Assembly: GCF_900100335.1 (NCBI RefSeq)
Contig: NZ_FNFE01000003.1
Span: forward strand, 186,001 to 250,000
DNA: 64,000 nt
Direction of reading: 5' to 3'
Source of the DNA: Natronorubrum texcoconense
GTDB lineage: Archaea; Halobacteriota; Halobacteria; Halobacteriales; Natrialbaceae
Part shown: piece after piece, positions 35,635 through 43,621 of the stretch
Position numbering within the stretch: position 1 is the stretch's first letter
Layout of the letters: every line of letters starts with the position of its first letter
The notes under the pieces: generated by a model
Told to the model about the DNA's origin: nothing
The model's database searches: none
The model's input: the letters and a program-made list of their open reading frames with translations, nothing else
Made by a program: the position numbers and the translations under genes

Positions 35635-37722
35635 TTATAACAGCGTGAACCGATCGTCAGTCGACCAGCAGTGTTCACCGTCGAACTCGACCGCGATCTC
35701 CTCGAGTCCTAAAAACCGAGCGAGTGCGTCTCCGGGGAGGTCGATCGGGGGCAGTTCCTTGCCCGCGAGATAGTGTCGATCGATGCCGTCGAGGTAGGGG
35801 ATGTACTGCGCGCCGACGCCGCTGTCGACGTGGTAGAGCTGGACGAAGAGCCGATAACGCTCGTCGTCGATCGACTCGATACGGCAACTGTTCGGAACGA
35901 TGCTCCCGGATTGACCGACGGCCAGCCCACCGTCGCCGACGACGATGTACTGGTTGCCGACGAGTCGGTACGATCGCGCCATCGCGACCGCGGATCGAAG
36001 CGTGAACCCGTTGTTCAGGAGTCGGGCGACGAACTGTCCCACGGCGATCGCGTCCTGATTCCCGACCTCGCTAAGCGTGACGATGCCTCCAACGCCGCCG
36101 CTCTCGATCACTCGCGCTCCGATCTCGTACGAGCGACAGCCGTTGATGAGGAAGGCGTCGACGCCGACGTCCGCGAGCGTACTCGGGTCGAGCGCGCCGT
36201 CGCGACAGACGAACGCGTCGTCCTCGACGTGGCCGACATAGTGGAGGAAGTCGACGTCCGCGGCGAAGAGCCGCCGCAGTTCGTCGCCGCTGACGTCCCG
36301 ATGGACGGTGGCGTCGAAGGGGAGTTCCTCGCGGTCGCCGTACAGCCCGTCGTCGGTCGCCTCGAGTTCGGCGGCCATTCGCTCGTCGTTACAGACGATA
36401 GTTACCTCGACGCCGTCGCCTGAGGGGGTGCCCTCGAGTCCGTTCTCGAAGCCGGCCTGGAGGAGTTTGTTCGCACCGATCGGAACGCCGTCGCCGAGCC
36501 ACGCCCGTTCGAAAGCGTCGACCTCGGGGATCGAGACGTACGAATCGATGCCTCGGTCGACCGACGACTCGCCGCTGCCGGAACGGGGCGTCGATCTGGT
36601 GAACGCCTCGATCTCGCTCGGAATCGTCGGCGGCGTGGCCGGCTCCGGGGTCGCTGGCAGCGACCGAACGCTCGCGAGTTCGTACGCCAGATACGGGAGC
36701 GCGGCCGCGTTCTCGGGAGCCGACGTCGTGTACGTGACCAGCCGCCACCGGGGAACGAGATCCGCGACGGCGTCGAACGGGATCGAGAGCGCGGTGGCGA
36801 GTCGATCGGCCAGCGACTGCTCGTAGAGCTCGTCGAACGCCAATTCGAGGCGGTCCGCGACCTGCTGGCGCTCGTACAGTTCGACCGGATAGAGCCCCTC
36901 CGTTCGGGTCACGCAGTCGATAAAGAAGACGTGCTTGAGAACGCGGTCGACCAGCCCATCGAACGTGTACGCGGAGTGATCCAACGAGTACTCGAAGCCG
37001 CGGTCGGTCTCGACACGCGGCCGACTCCCCGTCTCGACCGTCGCGCCGAGGTAGTAGGCGAGCGGGCAGATCGTATAGAGGGCCGCCCGCTCCGGTGGAA
37101 CGACGATTCTGACGCCGGTGTCGGGGGTCTCGAGCCCGTCGGGAATTCGAACGTCGTCGGCCAGCGCGAGGCGGGGCGGGTGTCCCCGAAACGACGGCAG
37201 CGAGCGTTCGGGACTCGTCGTCTTTAGCGCGGAGCCGAAGGTCGACACGGCACGAGCCAGATCGTTCGGATCGGCGGTCGTCTCGACCGTGGTCGCCGGC
37301 CGTTCGTGGCGCGACCGCGCACCCAGTCGGACGGTCGTCGCCTCGCCGAAGTAAAACGCCAAGCGATCGTCGGACGACGCGATGGTCAACTCGCCGTGGA
37401 CGCGGATGTAGAGTTTGATCGGCGCCATCAACTCGACGAGGTACGTCCCGTCGGGCAGCGTCTCGTAGGCGTAGTGTTCGGCTTCGAGCAGCATCTCTCC
37501 CTCCGGATCGCGAACGTAGGTCGGGACGACGAAGGGGAGGACCAGTCGTTCGGTCGTCACCGCGACGGCAGCGTCGACCGGGAAGGAGAAGTCGTCCGTT
37601 TCGACCGCGGTCGGCGTAACCCGTCCCGACGTCTGAATCGGGCACTGTCGGTTCTCGATCGGGTCGACGACCGTGAGCCCCGGTCTGTCGTCGGCCGGCT
37701 GGAACGTGGGTGTCAGTGTCAT
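35635..37722 (-). CDS. CHAT-domain (caspase-fold) peptidase with haloarchaeal N-terminal region
   Basis: The 695-residue protein has an N-terminal region (about 1-430) of strand-rich sequence with a jelly-roll-like start (VDAAVAVTTERLVLPFVV) and no recognised domain. The C-terminal region (about 440-610) has the CHAT peptidase dyad. The His is in FLHYVGHVEDDAF (H498), the Cys in DAFLINGCRSYEIG (C529), and GGVGGIVTLSEVGNQDAIAV follows as expected. CHAT proteases act in controlled proteolysis, including bacterial immunity and cell death. The HalOD1/KaiC-like gene sits 87 bases upstream on the same strand, so the two are probably one transcript. The domain call rests on motifs, not a search. Confidence 0.8.
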   Translation of the reverse strand: MTLTPTFQPADDRPGLTVVDPIENRQCPIQTSGRVTPTAVETDDFSFPVDAAVAVTTERLVLPFVVPTYVRDPEGEMLLEAEHYAYETLPDGTYLVELMAPIKLYIRVHGELTIASSDDRLAFYFGEATTVRLGARSRHERPATTVETTADPNDLARAVSTFGSALKTTSPERSLPSFRGHPPRLALADDVRIPDGLETPDTGVRIVVPPERAALYTICPLAYYLGATVETGSRPRVETDRGFEYSLDHSAYTFDGLVDRVLKHVFFIDCVTRTEGLYPVELYERQQVADRLELAFDELYEQSLADRLATALSIPFDAVADLVPRWRLVTYTTSAPENAAALPYLAYELASVRSLPATPEPATPPTIPSEIEAFTRSTPRSGSGESSVDRGIDSYVSIPEVDAFERAWLGDGVPIGANKLLQAGFENGLEGTPSGDGVEVTIVCNDERMAAELEATDDGLYGDREELPFDATVHRDVSGDELRRLFAADVDFLHYVGHVEDDAFVCRDGALDPSTLADVGVDAFLINGCRSYEIGARVIESGGVGGIVTLSEVGNQDAIAVGQFVARLLNNGFTLRSAVAMARSYRLVGNQYIVVGDGGLAVGQSGSIVPNSCRIESIDDERYRLFVQLYHVDSGVGAQYIPYLDGIDRHYLAGKELPPIDLPGDALARFLGLEEIAVEFDGEHCWSTDDRFTLL

Positions 37723-37809
37723 TCGTCGAGGATCGTCGTCTCGTCGGCTTCGGATCGTTCGCTCCCGTCGATCAGCGACCGTCGACGGGCCGGTCGGGTC
37801 GTCACGGTG

Positions 37810-39078
37810 CTACCGCGAGTCGCGGAGCGCGAACCAGTCGGTCGTGTAGTTGCTCTCGTGGAGGTGCCAGCGCTGTTCGGCGCCGGACTCCCCGACGCGG
37901 AGTTCGACCGTCGCGTCGAACGACGCCTCGAGTCGCCGGACGGCGTCCGACGACCGCTCGATCGGAAGGACGTAATGTCCCAGCGCCGAGGCCGCTTTGA
38001 CCGACCCGCAGACGGACTCGAGAAACCGCTCGACGACCTCGATGTCTCGGTCTTCGATGATCGGGCGCAACGAGTCGACGCAGAGACGGGTTGTCGCTGG
38101 GCCGGACTCCGTTTCGTCTGCCGTGATCGTTCGGAGCGTCGAATCGATGGCCTCCTCGAGACCGTCGATGTCGTCGGGCTCGGCGACGATACTGGGCGTC
38201 GTATCGGTATCGATGCTGGGTTGGGCGCTCGCGGCAGACCGTGCGGTTGCCGCGTAGTCGACGACGTGTGCGTTTGACGCGTCGCCGGGGGATAACCGCG
38301 TCCAGACGGCGTCGATATCGCGGTCGAGTAAGGCGAAGAGGTGGTGGCGATCGCGCCCCCGGTCGCCCAGGAGTCTGGTGCTCGCGACGTCGACGAGATC
38401 GTCCGGGACGGCACCGACGACCAGCACGTTGCCGCCGACCCGTTTCAGTCGCCTGAGCGTCGAGCCGGCGGCGATCGTTCCGTCCGGTCGCACGACGATG
38501 TCGTATCCGAGCGTCGAGAACGCGACGGTCGCACCCGATCGCGGTACGCCGTTCCGTCGGTGTGCGTTGAGTCGCACGACAGCGTCGAGATCGATGGTGT
38601 CCGCAATCGCCGACCGGACGTACGCCCGATCGTGGTCGGTGTGCACGGCAATCGCCGAGACGATTCGGACCGTTGCGTCGTTCTCGCGGGCGACGTCGAC
38701 GTCGGAGACGTGGGACCAGTCGCCGATCGCCGACGGCTCGTCCGGGTCGGAGAGAGTCACTCGGCCGTCGGCGGTCAGCCGAACGCGCCGGTTCGCATAG
38801 GAAAACGTGACGACCGGCCACGCGCCGCGATTCGATCGCTCGACGCTGTCGAGGAGTGCGTCGAGCGCGTCAGGATCGACGGTCTCGTTCAACTGTGGGA
38901 GTTCCATCGGTGAGACGCCGGTTTCGTCCGCGATCCGTTTCACCACCGCCACACCGGACCGCATCTGCACTCCCCCGTCCATCACTCGGCGACGGGAGAA
39001 TTGGTCCCTCCCGTCCCGAGAGGTATCCTTCGTCATCTGGACCTGCGTAGGCGTGGCGCGTACGAATAGTTCGCGCAT
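37810..39078 (-). CDS. HalOD1 domain fused to a KaiC-like (DUF7504-type) domain
   Basis: The 422-residue protein begins with a HalOD1 output domain (about residues 25-100: VVKRIADETGVSPMELPQLN, then PVVTFSYANRRVRLTADGRV). A central region of about 70 residues follows (about 100-190). The C-terminal part (about 200-415) has a RecA/KaiC-like strand layout, GGNVLVVGAVPDDLVDVAST, LCVDSLRPIIEDRDIEVVERFL (in part LCVDSLRPIIED) and HYVLPIERSS. No Walker A lysine is visible. I chose the ATG at 39078 because a TAATTATC box lies about 30 bases upstream. It precedes the CHAT gene in one direction and is divergent from the winged-helix gene at 39225. Confidence 0.7.
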   Translation of the reverse strand: MRELFVRATPTQVQMTKDTSRDGRDQFSRRRVMDGGVQMRSGVAVVKRIADETGVSPMELPQLNETVDPDALDALLDSVERSNRGAWPVVTFSYANRRVRLTADGRVTLSDPDEPSAIGDWSHVSDVDVARENDATVRIVSAIAVHTDHDRAYVRSAIADTIDLDAVVRLNAHRRNGVPRSGATVAFSTLGYDIVVRPDGTIAAGSTLRRLKRVGGNVLVVGAVPDDLVDVASTRLLGDRGRDRHHLFALLDRDIDAVWTRLSPGDASNAHVVDYAATARSAASAQPSIDTDTTPSIVAEPDDIDGLEEAIDSTLRTITADETESGPATTRLCVDSLRPIIEDRDIEVVERFLESVCGSVKAASALGHYVLPIERSSDAVRRLEASFDATVELRVGESGAEQRWHLHESNYTTDWFALRDSR

Positions 39079-39192
39079 AGTTTCATGGCAGACACACACA
39101 GTGATAATTACAAATCGGACAGAAACACTGTACGTCGTGTCGGCTCGTCTCTCTTCCTTTCGGATACGCCGATCCGGTATTCTCCTAGTACG

Positions 39193-39199
39193 TTTATTG
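39193..39199 (+). promoter_or_regulatory. TATA-like box of the winged-helix gene
   Basis: TTTATTG lies about 29 bases before the ATG at 39225, suggesting a leaderless transcript. Confidence 0.55.
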
Positions 39200-39224
39200 C
39201 CGTCCCGCGACTGGCTACGAATAT

Positions 39225-39674
39225 ATGGTCGATTTCAGCCCGGAGGATACGGGCGGGCGATCCTCGACGCCTGACCGCCGCTTCGACCCCCCAACCCGAT
39301 CCGAACGCGAGTCTCCGATCGACGAGTTGCTCGTCCTCCTCAGTCACCAGCGCCGGCGCGACGTGCTGTACTACCTCAGCGATCACGAGGTCGCCAGCCT
39401 CGAGTCGTTAGCGGCGACGATCGCCGCCAACGAAGCGGGGGTGTCTGCGGAACGAATCTCCGCCGAACGGCGCGAGTCCGTCCTCATCGATCTCTACCAC
39501 AACCACCTGCCGAAACTGACGGATCGAAAGCTGGTCGAGTACGACCACCGGAGCGGGGCGATCAGGTGGTCTTCGCCCCCGGCGCTGTTCGACGAACTCC
39601 TCGAGTGCTGTCACTCCCTGGAGTCGATCGACGGGTCGGCCACGGACGACGAGTCCGAGACGAACGGAACCTGA
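39225..39674 (+). CDS. DUF7344-type winged-helix protein
   Basis: The 149-residue protein has a disordered, Asp/Pro-rich start (about 1-30). A winged-helix region of the haloarchaeal DUF7344 style follows: IDELLVLLSHQRRRDVLYYLS, HEVASLESLAATIAANEAG, RRESVLIDLYHNHLPKLTDR and KLVEYDHRSGAIRW (the wing). The LYHNHLPKLxDxxLVxYD block is characteristic. It is probably a transcription factor. It is divergent from the HalOD1/KaiC-like gene and converges on the KaiC-like gene ending at 39742, so it may regulate both units. Confidence 0.82.
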   Translation: MVDFSPEDTGGRSSTPDRRFDPPTRSERESPIDELLVLLSHQRRRDVLYYLSDHEVASLESLAATIAANEAGVSAERISAERRESVLIDLYHNHLPKLTDRKLVEYDHRSGAIRWSSPPALFDELLECCHSLESIDGSATDDESETNGT

Positions 39675-39741
39675 CGACCGCCGTCGTTGGCCCGCTCGCC
39701 CGGCAGATGCGGGCAAGTGGCACCCAGGCTGTCGGGTTCGG

Positions 39742-40368
39742 TTAGGCGATGTCCCGACTCGTGTCGATCGCCACCTCTTCGGTCAACTCGAGTTTGATCG
39801 CCTCGGTCGGCTGTGCGCCGCCGCGGAACTTGGGGATCGTCAAGTGGTTCTCGAGTTCGCTGCCGGCGGTCTTGGTCCGGAGATCGAAGACCGCGTCGGC
39901 GGCGTGGATCGTCCGCGTCCGCCCGGCGGGTACGTCGTCGCCTTCCAGACAGTGTAATACCGCGATCGAACCGGTCTCGAGCATCTGCGACTTGAGTTCG
40001 TTGAGAAACGTGACGTACTCGTCGGTGTCGGCGTGTTCCAGGACGTCCATCGTGTCGATGATGAGGTTAGCCCCGTCGGGGAGGGCCCCGATGAGACGGG
40101 TCGCCTCCTCGAGCGGGTCGTCGCTGGTGACGTGGCGGACGGTCGGACTGCCGACCTCGGACGGCGAGGCCTCGATCGCGTGACGGACGGCGTCGTCGGA
40201 GCGCTCGGTCGAGAGATACAGGGTGCCGCGGGCGGCCGTGAGTTCGTACAGGAGAAGTTCCGACTGGCTGGCCGGCTGGGCGGTGTACGCGACGATACAC
40301 CCCGGCGGTAACCCGCCGTCGAGTTTCCGATCCAGCACGTCGATCCCGGTATCCAGTCGACCGACCAT
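39742..40368 (-). CDS. KaiC/RecA-like protein with degenerate P-loop (DUF7504-type)
   Basis: The 208-residue protein read from the ATG at 40368 has the KaiC layout: TGIDVLDRKLDGGLPPGCIVAY, a P-loop position occupied by TAQPASQSE, and TLYLSTERSDDAV. LIIDTMDVLEHADTDEYVTFLNELKS (in part ANLIIDTMDVLEH) is the Walker B strand, and the end is ENHLTIPKFRGGAQPTEAIKL. The Walker A lysine of normal KaiC (GxxGSGKT) is missing, so ATP hydrolysis is doubtful. The upstream frame is ignored because AGTTATG (about 40396) gives leaderless spacing. It shares its family style with the C-terminal half of the protein at 37810-39078. Confidence 0.78.
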   Translation of the reverse strand: MVGRLDTGIDVLDRKLDGGLPPGCIVAYTAQPASQSELLLYELTAARGTLYLSTERSDDAVRHAIEASPSEVGSPTVRHVTSDDPLEEATRLIGALPDGANLIIDTMDVLEHADTDEYVTFLNELKSQMLETGSIAVLHCLEGDDVPAGRTRTIHAADAVFDLRTKTAGSELENHLTIPKFRGGAQPTEAIKLELTEEVAIDTSRDIA

Positions 40369-40643
40369 ACAATTGTGATCAGTAGCCACACCGCCCGCAT
40401 AACTCTTTGGCTTCGAATCAATTCTTAGAAACAAGTCAGTTTGCGCTGTAAATATACCGGTGGACAGCTCTTTGCTGACGTCCGAGCGCGGCGATGCGGG
40501 CGCGGCCACCAATGGGCTCTGCGGGGTCACGGTGTACGCCGAACCGATCGTCGGCTGGTTCTGAGAGAAGCTGGTCCTACCGGGGTCTGCCGGCGACGCC
40601 GAATGGAGAGATTCAAGGGGGCGCCAAGAGCTAACACGAACGA

Positions 40644-41573
40644 ATGCGTCACGATCACCTCATCACGAGTAAACAACTTTCGCGGGCGGACATCGAGACC
40701 GTCCTCGACCGGGCGGCCGAGATCGACGCCGATCCGTCGGCCGTCGCCGACCGTCACGCGAACCGGTTGCTCGGCCTGCTCTTTTTCGAACCGAGCACGC
40801 GGACGAAGATGAGCTTCGAAACCGCGATGAAACGCCTCGGCGGCGACGTCGTCGACATGGGTTCGGTCGAATCCTCGAGCGTCAAGAAAGGCGAGACGCT
40901 CGCCGACACCGTCCGTGTCATCGAAGGGTACGCCGACGCGCTCGTCTTGCGCCACCCCAAACAGGGCGCAGCGACGATGGCCAGCGAGTTCGTCGACGTC
41001 CCGTTGCTGAACGCCGGCGACGGCGCGGGCCACCACCCCACGCAGACGCTGCTCGATCTCTACACGATCCGCGAGAACGCCGGTCTCGACGACCTCACCA
41101 TCGGAATCATGGGCGACTTGAAGTACGGCCGGACCGTCCACTCGCTGGCGTACGCGCTGACGAACTTCGACGCGCGCCAGCACTTCGTCAGCCCCGAGAG
41201 CCTCCAGTTGCCCCGCGAGGTCGTCTACGACCTCCATCAGGCCGACGGCGCCGGCATCCGCGAACACGACTCGCTCGAGGAGGTGCTCCCCTCGCTCGAC
41301 GTGCTCTACGTCACCCGCATCCAGCGCGAGCGGTTCCCGGACGAGCAGGAGTACCAGAAGGTCGCCGGCGAGTACCAGATCGACATGGAGACGCTCGAGG
41401 CCGCGAGCGACGACCTAACGATCATGCATCCGCTGCCGCGGGTCGACGAGATCGCGCCGGCGATCGACGAGACCGAGTACGCGGCCTACTTCGAGCAGGC
41501 GCACAACGGGGTGCCGGTGCGGATGGCGCTGCTCGACCTGTTCTTGCAGGAGGGAGGTGATGGCGATGAGTGA
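40644..41573 (+). CDS. pyrB: Aspartate carbamoyltransferase catalytic subunit PyrB
   Basis: PyrB makes carbamoyl-aspartate, the first committed step of pyrimidine synthesis. The 309-residue protein has the carbamoyl-phosphate loop [15 protein letters not shown] (about 50), [14 protein letters not shown] (about 132), [10 protein letters not shown] and HPLPRVDEI (about 264). All catalytic residues are in place. It overlaps pyrI by 8 bases, so the two subunits are made together. The ATG is close to AT-poor upstream DNA, and there is no clear SD. Secure. Confidence 0.97.
   Translation: MRHDHLITSKQLSRADIETVLDRAAEIDADPSAVADRHANRLLGLLFFEPSTRTKMSFETAMKRLGGDVVDMGSVESSSVKKGETLADTVRVIEGYADALVLRHPKQGAATMASEFVDVPLLNAGDGAGHHPTQTLLDLYTIRENAGLDDLTIGIMGDLKYGRTVHSLAYALTNFDARQHFVSPESLQLPREVVYDLHQADGAGIREHDSLEEVLPSLDVLYVTRIQRERFPDEQEYQKVAGEYQIDMETLEAASDDLTIMHPLPRVDEIAPAIDETEYAAYFEQAHNGVPVRMALLDLFLQEGGDGDE
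41552..41559 (+). promoter_or_regulatory. Shine-Dalgarno site deciding the pyrI start
   Basis: GGAGGTGA lies 6 bases before the ATG at 41566, inside the end of pyrB. Nearby GTG (41557) and ATG (41560) codons are rejected because they overlap or directly follow this site. Confidence 0.8.
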
Positions 41574-42072
41574 CGGACGCGACGAGCCCGCGAACGGCGG
41601 CGATTCCCAGGGCGGCGACGACCACCAGTTGCGCGTCAGCAAGATCCGCAGCGGCACCGTGATCGACCACGTTCGCGGGGGGCAGGCGCTGAACGTGCTG
41701 GCGATTCTCGGCATCGACGGCAGCGAGGGTGAGGAGCTCTCGGTCGGGATGAACGTCCCGTCGGATCGACTCGCACGCAAGGACATCGTGAAGGTCGAAG
41801 GGCGAGAGCTCAGCCAAGACGAGGTCGACGTGCTCTCGCTGATCGCGCCGGACGCGACGATCAACATCGTCCGCGACTACGAGGTGATCGAGAAACACCG
41901 CGTCGACCGCCCCGAAATCGTCGACGACGTGCTATCCTGTCCCAACACGGGCTGTATCACGACCGGCGACGAACCGGTCACGTCCCAGTTCGAGGTGCTC
42001 GACGACGGCGTGCGCTGTGCGTACTGCGGAACGATCGTTCGCGAGGAGATCGCGTCACTGATCGACACCTGA
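41566..42072 (+). CDS. pyrI: Aspartate carbamoyltransferase regulatory subunit PyrI
   Basis: PyrI binds nucleotides and zinc and regulates PyrB. The 168-residue protein starts with an acidic leader and then [22 protein letters not shown] (in part [15 protein letters not shown]), the allosteric domain. The zinc domain has four Cys, in [11 protein letters not shown] (two) and [10 protein letters not shown] (two). I prefer the ATG at 41566 because a GGAGGTGA site lies 6 bases upstream; it overlaps the pyrB stop by 8 bases. The pyrBI arrangement is the usual haloarchaeal one. Confidence 0.96.
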   Translation: MSDGRDEPANGGDSQGGDDHQLRVSKIRSGTVIDHVRGGQALNVLAILGIDGSEGEELSVGMNVPSDRLARKDIVKVEGRELSQDEVDVLSLIAPDATINIVRDYEVIEKHRVDRPEIVDDVLSCPNTGCITTGDEPVTSQFEVLDDGVRCAYCGTIVREEIASLIDT

Positions 42073-42173
42073 GGGGAGTACAGCGTCGGCGACTGGAACC
42101 CGTGAACCGTTCTTCATTTCTAGAAAACTATCCAGAATATCTAAGTGGGTTGCAATGTAGTGTCTAGCTGTAC

Positions 42174-42293
42174 ATGTCTCGTACAGTCAAAGTCCTGGTC
42201 GCCCTGTTCGTTATCGCCGTCCTCTGGAAAGTCGTACTCAGCGGCTCCTCCGACGTCGATATCGAAGAGGTCGAGTACGACCCAGTCGAGTAA
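42174..42293 (+). CDS. 39-residue single-pass membrane peptide
   Basis: An ATG at 42174 opens 39 codons ending in TAA. The product MSRTVKVLVALFVIAVLWKV begins with a single hydrophobic helix (about residues 4-20) and ends in an acidic tail DVDIEEVEYDPVE. Codon usage (GTC, GAC, GAG) is typical of translated haloarchaeal genes, which supports it despite its size. It lies 101 bases after pyrI with an AT-rich stretch (AGAAAACTATCCAGAATATC) between. Function unknown. Confidence 0.6.
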   Translation: MSRTVKVLVALFVIAVLWKVVLSGSSDVDIEEVEYDPVE

Positions 42294-42318
42294 GATATAG
42301 TAACCACTGAAAGTCAAT

Positions 42319-42426
42319 GCGCACCTGATCGCACGAGGGCAGCGCGGTTCGAAGCGAACGAAGTGAGCGAGAACCGCGGCAAAGCAAGCGGGGAGGAACG
42401 ATCCGCGAACTGTGCGATCAGTGTGT
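42319..42426. repeat. Nested inverted repeat element of about 108 bases
   Basis: An outer pair CTGATCGCAC (42325-42334) and GTGCGATCAG (42412-42421) encloses an inner pair CGCGGTTC (42343-42350) and GAACCGCG (42371-42378). The innermost loop, AAGCGAACGAAGTGAGCGA, carries a motif (CGAACGAAGTGAGCGAG) that is common in haloarchaeal intergenic DNA. It lies between the small membrane peptide and the protein at 42502. It may be an RNA stem structure or a degenerate mobile palindrome. Confidence 0.7.
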
Positions 42427-42501
42427 AAATCGTTTCAGTTGTTACTACCGAGAACCGTTCGATTCCGAACGGCTTACGGATGCGGCGCCGTACCCGACAG
42501 T

Positions 42502-43341
42502 ATGTACGGCGTCGTCACGCGTAACGCAGAAGAAGTCCGCTGGCCGGAGTTCGACCGCGGCTTTTACGAGGTCAAAGACGTCACCGGCCGGTCCGCCGAA
42601 CCGATCGAAGACGGCGTGAACATGGTGTCCTGTTTCGGCGACAACGCCGCCGCGGACGCCGACCCGTCGCTGGTCGCCGTCGACGACCTCGGACGTCCGG
42701 CCACGCGCGATCGGACGTACTTCGACTGGGCGTACATCTGCCCCTCCAGGCAGGACTACCGCGAGGGCCTGTTCGATATCATCGACGACTGCGTCGCGGC
42801 CAACGAAGACGTTCGTCTCGACGACATCGGCTTCCCGCGCGCCGAGTACTGTCGCTGCGGCGTCTGCGAGGAGTCGTTCAAAGCGAGCGAGTTCGACGAC
42901 CGATTCGAGTGGCGCGCGAGCGTTATCACCGAATTCGTCGAGGAAGCCGTCGACCGCATCCCCGGCACCGTCTACATGACACTTTACCCCGATCCCTATC
43001 CAGGCCACCTCTACGAGCGAGCGGGAATCGACCTCGAGGCCCTCGAAGAACACGTCGACGAGTTCGTCGTCCCGCTGTACGACATGGCCTACGAGACGAC
43101 GTACTGGCTCGAGACGATCGCCCGGGGCTTCGAGAGCGCGCTCGAGACGCCCTTTAATATCGAATTGTACGCGGTAAACATCGATATCGACAACCTGATC
43201 CACGCCACCGAGGTCGCCGACGCCTACGGGAAGGACGTCTTTTTCGGCTACGAGGCGAGCAACGCCCGGGGAGCGCTGCGACGCATGCGTGCCGACGAAC
43301 GCGACGGCGTCACCCACGGCGATCCGGAGTCGGACTCCTGA
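42502..43341 (+). CDS. Uncharacterised haloarchaeal protein, TIM-barrel/glycoside-hydrolase-like
   Basis: The 279-residue protein from the ATG at 42502 starts MYGVVTRNAEEVRWPEFDRGF. It contains barrel-like motifs: NMVSCFGDNAA, YICPSRQDYREGLFDII, LDDIGFPRAEYCRCGVCEESF, VYMTLYPDPYPGHLYERAGI (in part TLYPDPYPGHLYER), EFVVPLYDMAYETTYWL and FFGYEASNARGALRRMR. The CRCGVC motif resembles the short Cys insert of some hypothetical glycoside-hydrolase (GHL) proteins. The catalytic role is not shown. I did not recognise a named family. A 108-base inverted repeat precedes it. Confidence 0.7.
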   Translation: MYGVVTRNAEEVRWPEFDRGFYEVKDVTGRSAEPIEDGVNMVSCFGDNAAADADPSLVAVDDLGRPATRDRTYFDWAYICPSRQDYREGLFDIIDDCVAANEDVRLDDIGFPRAEYCRCGVCEESFKASEFDDRFEWRASVITEFVEEAVDRIPGTVYMTLYPDPYPGHLYERAGIDLEALEEHVDEFVVPLYDMAYETTYWLETIARGFESALETPFNIELYAVNIDIDNLIHATEVADAYGKDVFFGYEASNARGALRRMRADERDGVTHGDPESDS

Positions 43342-43621
43342 ACGGTCACTCGAGCGTCGTCAACCAGCTATTACTCCGCCGAACACCATCACCGCACGGA
43401 GCGATACGCGATGTCCCCCGCGATCGCGCGGGACCCGTACACCTCGAAAGCGAGTCTCACGATTCTCGATCGTTGTGCGTCGTTTCGAACCGTCGCTCGA
43501 GCGGTGGGCGTCGTTTCAGAAGTTGGTGTCGCTCTTCTCCGTGGAACTGACGGCGACCTTTATTGGAGCCTCCGTCTCCCTGCTGGGTGAGCGAGGATCG
43601 ACGATCCTCGAGTGATTTCCG

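Noticed and set aside
42294-42470. Structured sequence considered as a tRNA or other RNA gene
   Set aside because: No anticodon loop or T-arm sequence; the stems form a nested palindrome instead.
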